Positions 8,898 through 18,547 of a stretch of DNA of 64,000 bases are shown here, piece by piece (position 1 is the first letter of the stretch; each line of letters opens with the position of its first letter). The stretch spans positions 301,784 to 365,783 of the forward strand of contig CACWTN010000005.1 in assembly GCA_902763805.1 (NCBI GenBank), read 5' to 3'. The position numbers were made by a program, and so were the translations under genes. The notes below the pieces were generated by a model, which had not been told where the DNA came from, made no database searches, and worked only from the letters and a program-made list of their open reading frames with translations. Origin of the DNA: an uncultured bacterium (GTDB lineage: Bacteria > Cyanobacteriota > Vampirovibrionia > Gastranaerophilales > Gastranaerophilaceae).

Positions 8898-9740
8898 CTA
8901 GCAGCAAACTTCACTAAGTCTTGCCATTATTTTATCGGTAATTACTTTGATATATTCCTTATCAACCATACCGTTAATAATACAATCTGCAATTCCGTAA
9001 GTTGGTCTTATGTATTTTTGCGCTGTGGCATTAACGTCCTTAAATTGTAAATCAGCGGCTTCACCTGTTTTGCCTCTGGAAACAGCACGTTTGTACCAGC
9101 GTTCTTTTATAACATCAATCGGAGTAAACACATATACTTTCACGTCCATAATATCACGGACTTCTTCATTCAGGACATACAAACCTTCTGTCAGAATTAC
9201 TTTAGCCGGTTTTTTAATATCTCCGTCCGGATGCGATTCACAAGTTACAAAATCATATCTCGGAGATTGAACCGTTTCACCGTTTTTAAGTCCTTCAAGG
9301 TGTTTTCTCATAAGAGCAAGGTCGATAACATCAGGAGTGTCAAAGCTAAAACCTGTCTTAAACAAAGCGTCATAGCTTCCTGCTTCACGGAGTTCTTTTG
9401 AAGTATCTTTGTAATAATCATCCTGACGAATTACCGTATAAATACCTTCTTTTTTCTCACGTACAACAGCTTCAATTGTATTATCAACAAAAACTGTCTT
9501 GCCTGATGCGCTTTCGCCCGTAATCCCGATTAAGAAAGTTTTTTTCTTTTCCTGCACAACCTTGCGTGCAATATTCATAATAAAATCATCAGCAACTCTC
9601 AAAAACAGAGGTTGTTCTTCTTTTTTGTCTTCTTCCAGGATAGCTTTCAGGGTGTCAACTATGTTGGATATCAGTTCCATATCCAGTCTGCTAGAATAAA
9701 AATTGTAATTAGTCAGTTCCAAGTCCATTATTGCTTCCAT
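8898..9740 (-). CDS. udk: Uridine kinase / phosphoribulokinase-family kinase
   Basis: 280-residue P-loop kinase. The Walker A motif GITGESASGKT sits at residues 72-82, and RQDDYYKD, TPDVIDL, and SPRYDF motifs match the uridine kinase/PRK superfamily. The likely reaction is phosphorylation of uridine (or cytidine) in pyrimidine salvage. It has an extra N-terminal segment of about 65 residues compared with E. coli Udk. AGGG precedes ATG 9740. Uridine kinase is preferred over phosphoribulokinase because of overall similarity of motifs, not proof. Confidence 0.75.
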   Translation of the reverse strand: MEAIMDLELTNYNFYSSRLDMELISNIVDTLKAILEEDKKEEQPLFLRVADDFIMNIARKVVQEKKKTFLIGITGESASGKTVFVDNTIEAVVREKKEGIYTVIRQDDYYKDTSKELREAGSYDALFKTGFSFDTPDVIDLALMRKHLEGLKNGETVQSPRYDFVTCESHPDGDIKKPAKVILTEGLYVLNEEVRDIMDVKVYVFTPIDVIKERWYKRAVSRGKTGEAADLQFKDVNATAQKYIRPTYGIADCIINGMVDKEYIKVITDKIMARLSEVCC

Positions 9741-9873
9741 AGTTTTCCCTGCTATTTTTTATTTCGCTGATGCAAATTCGTAGGGGTTATGTTCTCGACA
9801 CACTCCATTGAACATTGTATCGTGAAAAGTCAGGTTTGTGTATATTTTGTAACGAAATGTTTAGTTGAATAAA

Positions 9874-10656
9874 TTATTTATATTCCTGACCAATCCAATA
9901 ATTAATATATTCGTCAATACTATCTTCGTCTTTCATGTCTGACATTCTGAAAAACCTTGTTTTGTCACCATATATATTAAAGTTATTTTCTTCTTTTTCT
10001 CTGTCGCTCATATTGTCATACAATTTTTTTACTACTTCAATTGCCCTCTTTTCACAGGCAATTTCCTGTTTATTGTTGTATTCTGTTTTGTGCAAAACTC
10101 CGTGAGTAACTTCATGCATAATTATTTTAATAAAACCGTAAACATTATCTGCAGTATTATAATCATTTGTATTAAACCAAATTTTATCCTTTGATGAATC
10201 ATATCTGGCAGCACCTTCCTTTATTGATTCATAATCTATTGATTCAATGTATCTTACCTCCTCTGCGCTCAATCCCAGATATACAGCCTTTTCTAATAAA
10301 ATACTTTTAGCTTCTTCTACTTTTGCCTTATATATCTCAATTTCAGCATCCGTCCTGTGACTTTTGACATGCTGTATTTGAGATAAATTTTCATCTTTTT
10401 TAACACCGGCAAGATTATTTATAAAAGAAGTTAAAGCTCCTGAAAAATTTGAAAGCTCTTTTTGTATAAGCATTTGAAACGCAGGAACTTCATCGTCGGT
10501 TAGCAGACCGTCAGCAGTTTTTTCTCCTTTTTCATTACAGGTATCGCATCTGGTAAAAATGGAGTTTATCTGAGCAATATCTTCTTTTGACAGCTCGGTA
10601 TTATTGGTCTGCAGATACGATGTAAGCATTTTTAAATCAAATTTTATACTTGGCAT
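9874..10656 (-). CDS. Putative zinc metallopeptidase (HExxH), lineage-specific
   Basis: 260 residues, no signal peptide. The zincin motif HEVTH lies at residues 181-185 within FIKIIMHEVTHGVLHK; a downstream QEIACEKRA segment (about 197-205) could supply the third zinc ligand. Before it stands an IWFNTND strand. The same order (I-x-F-N-x-N, HExxH, then an E-x-x-AC segment) occurs in the protein at 36040, so the two look like distant relatives. The N-terminal third contains a CDTC pair and an acidic stretch. No named family recognised and activity is inferred only. Confidence 0.6.
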   Translation of the reverse strand: MPSIKFDLKMLTSYLQTNNTELSKEDIAQINSIFTRCDTCNEKGEKTADGLLTDDEVPAFQMLIQKELSNFSGALTSFINNLAGVKKDENLSQIQHVKSHRTDAEIEIYKAKVEEAKSILLEKAVYLGLSAEEVRYIESIDYESIKEGAARYDSSKDKIWFNTNDYNTADNVYGFIKIIMHEVTHGVLHKTEYNNKQEIACEKRAIEVVKKLYDNMSDREKEENNFNIYGDKTRFFRMSDMKDEDSIDEYINYWIGQEYK

Positions 10657-10785
10657 ATTTTTACTATCGGTACAATTTATAAAAACTTTAACAAAAAATA
10701 AAAATTTTTAAGAATTTGTAACAATGCACAGATTTTATATTCTTCCTTATTTTTTAAAGAATCTGCCTCTTTAATATTTATCCCT

Positions 10786-10798
10786 TTTGTGTTACGAT
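10786..10798 (+). promoter_or_regulatory. Shared promoter-proximal motif upstream of the ROK kinase
   Basis: TTTGTGTTACGAT, 13 of 13 identical to the copy upstream of pgk. A -10-like TATTAT follows at 10808-10813, and an AGGAAGGAG ribosome-binding site before the ATG. Confidence 0.35.
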
Positions 10799-10841
10799 TT
10801 TTTAGCTATTATATTTTGGTTGAGAGGAAGGAGATTTATAA

Positions 10842-11786
10842 ATGGCACAACGTATAGGTGTTGATGTTGGCGGAACTAACATTAAAATTGCTCTTGTGAG
10901 CGACAAAGGTAAAATTATTTACTCAAATTCAATCCCGACAAGGGCTGAAATGGGTTATGAATATACGATTAACAGCATGAAAGATGCGATAAGAGATTTA
11001 CTTAAAGAAACAAAAATGAAAGCATCTGACATAGAAGCAGTAGGTTTCGGTTTCCCCGGACAAATCGATTGCAAAAAAGGTATCGTAAGACTTGCACCGA
11101 ACATCCCGGGTTGGGTTAATGTACCTATAGCAAGCATTATTGAAAAAGAATTTGGAATTCAGACCCGTGTTGATAACGATGTAAGAACAGCAACACTAGG
11201 TGAACTCAATTACGGTGCGGGTGTAGGTTGTGAAAACCTTGTCTGTATAACAGTCGGAACAGGAATAGGTTCAGGTCTTGTTATTAATGGCAAATTGGTA
11301 AGAGGCGCAAATAACGCTGCAGGCGAACTCGGACATATTAAACTTAATATGCAGGGCGGACCGCTTTGCGGCTGCGGAGACAGAGGTTGTCTTGAAGCAT
11401 ACGCATCAGGTCCTTCAATTGTGGCTTTGGCAGAAGAATACATCAGAGGCGGAAAGTCAACAAAATACAGAGAGCTTGCTAACCCTGATATCACACCGTA
11501 TATTGTTGCAGTTGCGGCAAAAGAAGGCGACCCTGTTGCACGTCAAATATTCAGAATAATGGGTGAATATATTGGAATGGGTTTAGTCAGTGTTGTTAAC
11601 CTTCTTAACCCGGAAAAAATCATAATCGGCGGCGGTGTGGCAGATGCAGGCGACATTCTTTTTGACCCGATTAAAGAAACTATTGCAAAACGAGCAATGA
11701 CTATTCAGAAGGAAGTTGAAATTGTTCCTGCACAGCTCGGTAATACCGCAGGCGTAATCGGCGCAAGCCTGCTGATTAAGTCATAA
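10842..11786 (+). CDS. glk: ROK-family glucokinase
   Basis: 314 residues. The N-terminal phosphate loop IGVDVGGTNIKIAL and the ROK zinc motif CGCGDRGCLEAYASG (about residues 180-194) are intact, as is the ELGH catalytic region. Most members of this architecture phosphorylate glucose to glucose-6-phosphate. It shares an upstream 13-bp motif with pgk, which supports a role in sugar catabolism. Specificity (glucose, mannose or another hexose) cannot be settled from sequence. Confidence 0.85.
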   Translation: MAQRIGVDVGGTNIKIALVSDKGKIIYSNSIPTRAEMGYEYTINSMKDAIRDLLKETKMKASDIEAVGFGFPGQIDCKKGIVRLAPNIPGWVNVPIASIIEKEFGIQTRVDNDVRTATLGELNYGAGVGCENLVCITVGTGIGSGLVINGKLVRGANNAAGELGHIKLNMQGGPLCGCGDRGCLEAYASGPSIVALAEEYIRGGKSTKYRELANPDITPYIVAVAAKEGDPVARQIFRIMGEYIGMGLVSVVNLLNPEKIIIGGGVADAGDILFDPIKETIAKRAMTIQKEVEIVPAQLGNTAGVIGASLLIKS

Positions 11787-11804
11787 AATATATGAACATT
11801 TATA

Positions 11805-11843
11805 AAAAACGGCGCAAATGGTAAAACCATTTGCGCCGTTTTT
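11805..11843. terminator. Bidirectional terminator between glk and the lytic transglycosylase
   Basis: An 18-bp perfect stem (AAAAACGGCGCAAATGGT and complement) with an AAA loop. It ends in T's on the plus strand and its A-run gives T's on the minus strand, so it can end both converging transcripts. Confidence 0.9.
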
Positions 11844-11862
11844 AAAGATTTTATATTTCCCC

Positions 11863-12480
11863 CTACAAAATTTCCATTACAGGGTCAGAGTTTTTAAGTT
11901 CAGGTATCTCGTTCAGACAAGGAAATTCAAACTCTTTCGGAGCTTTAAGCACATTTGTTTCATTTTCGGGAAGTTTCAGTGCCTTCTGTTTTTTAACTTT
12001 TGCTATAGCCGGGTCAGGATTTTTCTTCTGGTTATTATAGTCCTGCATAATCACATTAACAAATCTTTTCGTTTCCGCATACGGAGGAACCGTACAGCCA
12101 TGACGCTTAACATTACCGGGGCCTGCGTTATATGCAGCAAGAGCAAGCTCTGTTGAACCGAACATTTTGTACATCATCTTGTAATACGTAAGACCTGCTT
12201 TAATATTATCACTCAGATAATAAGGATTATACCCCAGCCTTTTTGCTGTTGAAGGCAAAAGCTGGAACACACCGACAGCACCATGCGGACTGCGAAGTTC
12301 GTGTCTGAAGCCCGACTCTTTCTTTGCAATACTTAGAGCGAGTGCCGGATCAATATTCATTTCTAATGATTGCTTAACAATAGTTTCCTTAACAATATCT
12401 TCGGAAACATTGGCAGCTTGCACACTTGCGCACAGCATGACTGACAATGCAATAGTAGCTAAGACTGTCTTTCTTATCAT
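11863..12480 (-). CDS. Secreted lytic transglycosylase (SLT domain)
   Basis: 205 residues with a signal peptide (about residues 1-22, ending SVQA). The goose-lysozyme/SLT fold motifs are all present: the catalytic glutamate E55 in AKKESGFRH, GVFQLLPSTAKRLG, and AAYNAGPGNVKRHG. It should cleave peptidoglycan glycan strands in the periplasm, forming anhydro-muropeptides. The C-terminal 60 residues are charged and of unknown function. A leader of about 180 nt precedes the gene and may be regulatory. Confidence 0.9.
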   Translation of the reverse strand: MIRKTVLATIALSVMLCASVQAANVSEDIVKETIVKQSLEMNIDPALALSIAKKESGFRHELRSPHGAVGVFQLLPSTAKRLGYNPYYLSDNIKAGLTYYKMMYKMFGSTELALAAYNAGPGNVKRHGCTVPPYAETKRFVNVIMQDYNNQKKNPDPAIAKVKKQKALKLPENETNVLKAPKEFEFPCLNEIPELKNSDPVMEIL

Positions 12481-12662
12481 TGAAATCCTCTTTATATCTC
12501 GTAAATTGAATTCTGTGTAACTACTGAGAAAATCCTCCTTACGGTTTCACTATGTTCTCGATTGGTTCCCATAAAAGCGTCTTTCCTAAATTCTTTTCAC
12601 CCAATTGACTTAAGAACTTGTTAGGCGACTATCTTGAATATTCCCCGCTCTCCGATTTGGAT
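12481..12662 (-). promoter_or_regulatory. Long 5' leader of the lytic transglycosylase, candidate cis-regulatory RNA
   Basis: A minus-strand -10-like TATAAT at 12673-12668 would start an RNA of about 180 nt before the ATG. The leader holds AGAGCGGGGAATATTC (12651-12636), TTGGGTGAA and an internal GTAAGGAGG. Some of these resemble pieces of the c-di-AMP (ydaO) riboswitch known upstream of cell-wall hydrolases, but the conserved 3' CAGCUAACCUCG element is missing, so that name is not assigned. The remaining intergenic stretch to 12795 is plain AT-rich DNA. Confidence 0.35.
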
Positions 12663-12795
12663 AAATAATTATACAGAAAATATGTCATGGGTATACTACA
12701 ACAAAAGAAATAAAATTTCAAGCTTTTTGTTGTAATTGTTACACTTGTTAAAAGAAAATAAGACTTTTGTACAGTATACTTTAGGGTAAAATTTT

Positions 12796-13122
12796 CTATA
12801 CTATACTGAATTTTCTGTTTATAAGCTGATGCTTATCATTCATAAAATCCATTTCCGATACAAAAAGTTTTACCGTTTTATCCAAATCCATACAGGTTAA
12901 AATTGCAAAAATATCGGAACTGATATTAAAAAGACTTATCCCTTTATGCTGCCTGATTTCTTCAATAAAATCAATTGTGCAGTCTTGCACCAAAGACATA
13001 TCAAGTGCTGTTTTGATATCAGAAGCATTTAATTCTTCGCTGAGCCTCTGAGTTTCCCAATCTGTCAGCTTTGGGCTGAGCGGAGTAATTATTCGGCAGT
13101 TATCTTTCAAATGTATTTCCAT
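12796..13122 (-). CDS. STAS-domain protein (anti-sigma-factor-antagonist-like)
   Basis: 108 residues. The second half reads like a STAS domain: a strand, ISLFNISSDIFAILTCMDLDKTVKLF, resembling the conserved helix and strand that follow the phosphorylatable serine in SpoIIAA-type proteins. An alternation of hydrophobic strands and helices supports this. The start of the domain is divergent. It stands alone with no anti-sigma factor beside it, so the partner is unknown. Confidence 0.6.
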   Translation of the reverse strand: MEIHLKDNCRIITPLSPKLTDWETQRLSEELNASDIKTALDMSLVQDCTIDFIEEIRQHKGISLFNISSDIFAILTCMDLDKTVKLFVSEMDFMNDKHQLINRKFSIV

Positions 13123-13295
13123 ACTTTTATTCTATGTTATATTTACTTCCGAAATAATTATCCGAAGTTATAAAAAAACTCTAACTAAAGTTGGAAAGAG
13201 AAATTTTATACACCAAAATATATAATTTAATGCAATAATCTTTTTGTTATATAATATTTATAACTGAATAAACACTAGTGAAAAGGATTTTTATT

Positions 13296-15896
13296 ATGCT
13301 AAAAGGAAATGAGATAAGAAAGTTATTTTTGGATTATTTTGAGAAAAAACGTCAGCATACGGTTGTAGAGAGTTCAAGTCTTGTACCTGACAACCCGACG
13401 GTACTTTTGACAACAGCGGGCATGTTACAGTTTTTACCTATATTTTTGAACATTCAGCCTTGCCCGTATGAACCCGCAAGAGCAACTTCCTGTCAGAAAT
13501 GCGCCCGTGCAGGCGGAAAAGATTCCGATATCGAAAACGTCGGAAGAACTCCAAGACACCATACTTTCTTTGAAATGTTAGGCAATTTCTCTTTTGGCGA
13601 TTATTATAAAAAAGAAGTTATTCCGTGGGCATGGGAGTTTGTAACAGAAGTTCTAAAGCTTGATAAAGACAGACTCTGGATAACTATTTTTGAAACAGAT
13701 GATGAAGCATACGAAATCTGGAGAAGTATTGGTGTTCCTGCGGAACGTATCATAAGAAAAGGCAAAAAAGATAATTTCTGGGGTCCTCCGGGGGCATCAG
13801 GCTCATGCGGACCTTGTTCTGAAATTCACTACGATTTGGGCGAAGAATACTCATGCGGACACCCGAACTGCGGTATCGATACCTGCGAATGTGACAGATG
13901 GGTTGAAATCTGGAATTTGGTATTCACAGAGCTGTTCCAGGATGAAGAAGGAAACCAGTCACCTTTAGAAAAGAAAAACGTTGATACAGGAATGGGCTTA
14001 GAACGTATAACAATGGTTTGTCAGGGAGTTGCCTCAACGTTTGAAACAGACCTTCTCAGACCGATTCTGGACAAAGTTTCCGAAATGAGCGGAGTTCCTT
14101 ACAAAAAATCAGAAAAAACAGATATTTCACTCAGAATAATTACAGACCACGCAAGATGCGTTTCTTTCTTAATCTCTGACGGAGTTATCCCCGGAAATGA
14201 AGGAAGAAGTTACGTTTTAAGAATGATTTTAAGACGTGCTTTAAGACATGGCAAGATTCTGGGAATGGAACTTCCGTTCCTGCACAAGCTTGTTGACGTG
14301 GTTATTGAAAACTACGGCGAAGCTTATCCTGAGCTCATTAAGAATAAAGAAAAAATCAAAGACACTATCCGCAAGGAAGAAGAAAGATTTAACAAAACTC
14401 TGGACAGAGGATACAAACTTCTTGAAGAGTTTATAACGGAAAAGAAAGATATCGACGGCGAAAGCGCATTCAAGCTCTATGACACATACGGTTTCCCGCT
14501 TGAACTTACAAAAGAAATTGCGGAAGAAAACGGTTTGAAGGTTGATGAAGACGGTTATAAAGTTGCAATGCAGGAGCAAAAAGACAGAGCAAAAGCTGCA
14601 ACGGCTAAAATTTCAGTAACAGGCGATATGAAATATGCTTCACTGGAAAGAGAAGTCGGCTCAACAGAGTTTGTAGGATACACGGATAATACATCAAAAT
14701 CAAAAATTCTCGGACAAATTGAAGGCGAAGGATACGTTGATGTTGTATTAGACAAAACTCCGTTCTACGCTGAATGCGGCGGTCAGGTCGGTGACAGCGG
14801 TATTATTGAAAACAATGAGCTTAAACTTGAAGTCCTGACAACATTCAAGGTTAATGACCTGTACGTTCACAGGTGCAAAGTTCTCACAGGCGACATTGAA
14901 ATCGGTGCGGAGGTAAATGCCATTATAGACCTTGGCAGACGTGAAGAAATCAGGGTTCACCACACATCAGCTCACTTACTGCAGTCAGCCTTAATTCACG
15001 TTGTAGGTGATGAAGTTAAACAGGCAGGTTCTTATGTTGATGACGAAAGAATGAGATTTGACTTTACTTTCTCAAGAGCAATGACTCCTGACGAAATTGC
15101 TAAAACCGAAAACCTTATGAACAAATGGATTGGTGAAGGTTATAAAGTTGAAACAAAAGTTATGGGCATTGAAGAAGCTAAGCTCACAGGTGCAACCGCA
15201 CTGTTCGGTGAAAAATACGGTGACGAAGTAAGAGTTGTTTCTATAGTTAAAGATAATGAGTGCATTTCTAAAGAGTTCTGCGCAGGTACTCACGCAAGAG
15301 AACTGAAAGACTTAAGACTCGTTAAAATAGTTTCCGAAGGCGCTATTGCAGCAGGAACAAGACGTATAGAAGTATTTGTCGGTAATGCCGCAATAAAATA
15401 CCTGAATGCAAAATCTGCTGAGATAGATAAGCTCGCTTCAAAATTCAAACTTCACTTTGACGAAGTAAACGAAAGAGTTGATAAAATTCAGGAAGAAAAC
15501 AGAGAGCTTCAGAAAGAGCTTACACAGGTTAAAGCAGAAGCTGCACGTTCAAAATTCGGCTCATTCATCTCTAAAGCTGAAGATATAAAAGGCGGAAAAC
15601 TATTTATTTCCAAAATAGAAGATATCGATGCAGATGCAGTTAAAGCCGGAATGGAAATGATGGCATCAAAACTCGGCGAAAGTATTATTGTTCTGGCAAG
15701 TCCCCGTATGGTAATTGTTAAAGTTTCTGACGGATTTGTTAAGGCGGGAGTTAATGCAGGCAAAATCGTCGGCGAAATTGCAAGAGCTACAGGTGCTAAC
15801 GGAGGCGGCAGACCAAACTTTGCACAGGGCGGTGTTAAAGACGCTTCTAAGCTTGATGAAGTTTTATCAAAAATTGAAACAGAGCTAAAAGGTTAA
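13296..15896 (+). CDS. alaS: Alanyl-tRNA synthetase
   Basis: 866 residues, full length. Class II synthetase charging tRNA-Ala. Motifs: HHTFFEMLGNFSFGDYYKKE in the catalytic core, SCGPCSEIHYD, the editing-domain zinc ligands HHTSAHLL and CAGTHA, and a C-terminal GGGRPNFAQGG tail. ATG 13296 is chosen over the in-frame GTG at 13278 because AAAAGGA stands correctly before the ATG. It lies 4 bp upstream of the thioesterase gene and is probably co-transcribed with it. Confidence 0.98.
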   Translation: MLKGNEIRKLFLDYFEKKRQHTVVESSSLVPDNPTVLLTTAGMLQFLPIFLNIQPCPYEPARATSCQKCARAGGKDSDIENVGRTPRHHTFFEMLGNFSFGDYYKKEVIPWAWEFVTEVLKLDKDRLWITIFETDDEAYEIWRSIGVPAERIIRKGKKDNFWGPPGASGSCGPCSEIHYDLGEEYSCGHPNCGIDTCECDRWVEIWNLVFTELFQDEEGNQSPLEKKNVDTGMGLERITMVCQGVASTFETDLLRPILDKVSEMSGVPYKKSEKTDISLRIITDHARCVSFLISDGVIPGNEGRSYVLRMILRRALRHGKILGMELPFLHKLVDVVIENYGEAYPELIKNKEKIKDTIRKEEERFNKTLDRGYKLLEEFITEKKDIDGESAFKLYDTYGFPLELTKEIAEENGLKVDEDGYKVAMQEQKDRAKAATAKISVTGDMKYASLEREVGSTEFVGYTDNTSKSKILGQIEGEGYVDVVLDKTPFYAECGGQVGDSGIIENNELKLEVLTTFKVNDLYVHRCKVLTGDIEIGAEVNAIIDLGRREEIRVHHTSAHLLQSALIHVVGDEVKQAGSYVDDERMRFDFTFSRAMTPDEIAKTENLMNKWIGEGYKVETKVMGIEEAKLTGATALFGEKYGDEVRVVSIVKDNECISKEFCAGTHARELKDLRLVKIVSEGAIAAGTRRIEVFVGNAAIKYLNAKSAEIDKLASKFKLHFDEVNERVDKIQEENRELQKELTQVKAEAARSKFGSFISKAEDIKGGKLFISKIEDIDADAVKAGMEMMASKLGESIIVLASPRMVIVKVSDGFVKAGVNAGKIVGEIARATGANGGGRPNFAQGGVKDASKLDEVLSKIETELKG

Positions 15897-15900
15897 ATTT

Positions 15901-16638
15901 ATGGAGCTCTTTGAAGAAACAGTCAAAATAAGATACTCTGAAATGGACTGCGATTTGGTGCTGAAACCCGGTGCTATGCTCCAGTTTTTGCAGGATTTGG
16001 CAAGTGATAACGCAGAACAGTTGGGTTTTGGTTATTCATATATAGTCAAGCATAATCTTGCGTGGTTTTTGCTTAAATACCGTTTGGAATTCGATGATTA
16101 CCCCGAAGGGATTTATGATTTAACCATAAAAACCGAGCCCAGAGGATACAATAAAATGTTTGCATACCGTGATTTCTATATCTCGCACAACGGCAGACAA
16201 ATCGGCAGAGCAGCCAGCACATGGACTCTTGTAGATTTAACAACAAAATCAATGGCAAGCGCAGCTGATGTTTTATCCGGCAACAAGTTTATGGTTCAGC
16301 ATGAAAAACGTGAAAATGATTTGAATTACGGCAAAATCAGATTACCCGAAAAATTTGATGTAGAAAAAACTTTTGAAGTCAGATTTGACGACCTTGATGT
16401 TAACAAGCACGTCAACAACGCAAACTATATTGTTTGGGCAATTGAGCCTCTTGACTTTGAGTTCCGCCGTTCTCACAAACTAAAAATCGTTGATATGATG
16501 TTCAAAAAAGAGATTGCATACGGACATAAAGTCCTTTCAGAAGTCGCAATAAACGAAAACAATACCGTTCACGCAGTTAAGAATGCCGAAACAGGCGAAG
16601 AACTCTTTATTATGAACGCAGAATGGATTAATAAATAA
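15901..16638 (+). CDS. Acyl-ACP thioesterase
   Basis: 245 residues with the double hot-dog layout of FatA/bacterial acyl-ACP thioesterases. The first hot-dog starts IRYSEMDCDLVLKPGAMLQFLQDLASDNAE. The second carries the catalytic-type motif DDLDVNKHVNNANYIVWAIE (about residues 160-180), where the N-x-H pair sits. The expected reaction is hydrolysis of acyl-ACP to free fatty acid. It follows alaS by 4 bp and faces the acyl-CoA/acyl-ACP ligase gene at 16697, which could reactivate such acids. Confidence 0.88.
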   Translation: MELFEETVKIRYSEMDCDLVLKPGAMLQFLQDLASDNAEQLGFGYSYIVKHNLAWFLLKYRLEFDDYPEGIYDLTIKTEPRGYNKMFAYRDFYISHNGRQIGRAASTWTLVDLTTKSMASAADVLSGNKFMVQHEKRENDLNYGKIRLPEKFDVEKTFEVRFDDLDVNKHVNNANYIVWAIEPLDFEFRRSHKLKIVDMMFKKEIAYGHKVLSEVAINENNTVHAVKNAETGEELFIMNAEWINK

Positions 16639-16650
16639 ATATATTTATAA

Positions 16651-16684
16651 AAAAAACGGCGGTCTTTATGACCGCCGTTTTTCA
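16651..16684. terminator. Bidirectional terminator after the thioesterase
   Basis: A 12-bp stem AAAACGGCGGTC with a TTTAT loop, flanked by an A-run and a T-run. It lies between converging genes, 13 bp from each. Confidence 0.88.
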
Positions 16685-16696
16685 TAACCCCATAAT

Positions 16697-18388
16697 CTAT
16701 AGTTTAATTAATTCTCTGACTTCTTTCCTCTTAACCTTTCTTGTAGTAGTCTTAGGAAGTTCGTCTTTAGAGATAACAATATTTGTCGGACGTTTGTACT
16801 GAGCAAGTCTTTCAGACAATGTCTTAACTTCAACTCTAATCATACGTTCGATATCTTCTTCCGAGTAGCTGCTATACATTTCAGACTTCGGAACTATTAC
16901 GGCAGTAACTTCTTCAGTACCGTCTTTAGCACCGAATGTTCTTGATGTACCCAGTACACAAACTTCTGCAACGTAATTGCTCTTTTCCAATACAGCCTCG
17001 ACTTCTTCAGGAAATACCTTTTTACCGCCGTTAAGAACAATCATATTCTTAATTCTGCCTGTTATATACAGATGGTTTGTATTGTCTAATCTTGCGATAT
17101 CACCTGTATGCAGCCAACCTTCTTCATCAATAACTTCTGCAGTCATTTCAGGCTGATTGTGATATCCCTTCATTACGGAAGGACCTCTTAACAGAAGTTC
17201 GCCTGTAGCTTTATCAATTTTTGCTTCATAATTTTTAAGCGGTCTGCCTACGCAAGCCATATCGTAGCGTTTGTCTGTATTAACACAAACAACAGGGCTG
17301 GTTTCAGAAAGTCCGTAACCCTGATAAACTTTTATACCGATTCTTTCAAAGAAGTTTCCGACATCCAAATCCAGAGGAGCCCCTCCTGCTATACAGCCAA
17401 AGAACTTACCGCCAAAGTTGTCGTGTATTCTTTTGAATAATATTCTTTTAATCTTATAAGAAGGAATAAATTTTGCAGCATGATACATTCCTTTGAATAT
17501 CAATTGAGCAATTTTTGGTGCACTCTTGAGTTCTTTTTCGATACCTGCTTTTAAGAGTTTTAAGAACGCAGGAACAACAATCATAAACTCAACGCCTTTT
17601 TCCTTCATAATATCGGTAATATCTTTCGGTTTTAAGCTTGTAGTGTAGTAAACCGTATGACCGTAGTTAAGGAACATTGAGAACCCTACTGTCATTTCAA
17701 ACAGGTGGTTCATCGGAAGAATAGAGAGCATTGTAATCTTTCTTCCGTCAGGCAAAATCTCGTTAATCGGATCTGTTAAACATTCAAGCTGAGCGTTTAC
17801 GTTCTTGTAAGAGATTTCAACACCTTTTGGTGCGCCTGTTGTACCTGATGTATAAATGATTAAAGCTGTAGATTTGGAACTTCTTTGTCTCCATTTTGCA
17901 TTGTATTCTTCAGGAAGAGCATAAATACTTGTAACATCAGAGTTATAAAATACTTCATCAACAAGTAAAATATGTTTAATTGAAGGAATAGCTTTCTGCA
18001 ATTTCAGAGCCGTATCCAGATAATGCTGAGAAACAAACATAACCGTCGGAAGACAGTCTGAAAGAATGTTTGTAAGTTCATATTCTGACAGCTTAATATC
18101 CAAAGGAATAGTTACACAGCCCGTAAGAGTTGATGCAAAAACGCATGCTCCGTATTCAGGCTTTGATTCTGAAAGAATAGCAATTCCTTCACCTTTTTTG
18201 ATATCAAGCGTTTCAATTAAATATTTTGCTATTTTTCTTGAAAATAAACCAAGACCTTTATATGTAAACTCTTTCCAGCCATAACGACCTCTTATACCAA
18301 GAGCTATACGGTTTTCATAGTCTGCGGTTTTGTTTTCAATGTGAGATAAAATTCCGCTGCTTCTGAGTTCTTTCTTTTCCCCACGCAT
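16697..18388 (-). CDS. AMP-binding long-chain acyl-CoA/acyl-ACP ligase
   Basis: 563 residues of the ANL adenylating superfamily. Signature motifs: YTSGTTGAPKGVEISYKN (phosphate loop), VYQGYGLSETSPVV, GWLHTGDIARLD, and the C-terminal lysine region PKTTTRKVKRKEV. The reaction is ATP-dependent activation of a fatty acid. No signal peptide. The neighbouring acyl-ACP thioesterase suggests fatty-acid recycling. Whether the acceptor is CoA or ACP is not decidable here. Confidence 0.88.
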   Translation of the reverse strand: MRGEKKELRSSGILSHIENKTADYENRIALGIRGRYGWKEFTYKGLGLFSRKIAKYLIETLDIKKGEGIAILSESKPEYGACVFASTLTGCVTIPLDIKLSEYELTNILSDCLPTVMFVSQHYLDTALKLQKAIPSIKHILLVDEVFYNSDVTSIYALPEEYNAKWRQRSSKSTALIIYTSGTTGAPKGVEISYKNVNAQLECLTDPINEILPDGRKITMLSILPMNHLFEMTVGFSMFLNYGHTVYYTTSLKPKDITDIMKEKGVEFMIVVPAFLKLLKAGIEKELKSAPKIAQLIFKGMYHAAKFIPSYKIKRILFKRIHDNFGGKFFGCIAGGAPLDLDVGNFFERIGIKVYQGYGLSETSPVVCVNTDKRYDMACVGRPLKNYEAKIDKATGELLLRGPSVMKGYHNQPEMTAEVIDEEGWLHTGDIARLDNTNHLYITGRIKNMIVLNGGKKVFPEEVEAVLEKSNYVAEVCVLGTSRTFGAKDGTEEVTAVIVPKSEMYSSYSEEDIERMIRVEVKTLSERLAQYKRPTNIVISKDELPKTTTRKVKRKEVRELIKL

Positions 18389-18547
18389 AAATTTTCTACT
18401 CCTTAATTCTCCAAAGTCTTAACACACTAAAATATAGCACTATTTTACAACCAAAATGCTTAAAAAGCAAGCGAGGGTAAGAGTTTAGGGTAAAATTTTA
18501 TATTTTTTATAAAATTTTGTTATAATAATACCAAAAAGGGAGTGTGT

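Noticed and set aside
12481-12662. c-di-AMP (ydaO) riboswitch before the lytic transglycosylase
   Set aside because: GAGCGGGG and TTGGGTGAA resemble parts of it, but the order and the 3' core CAGCUAACCUCG do not match; kept only as an unnamed leader.
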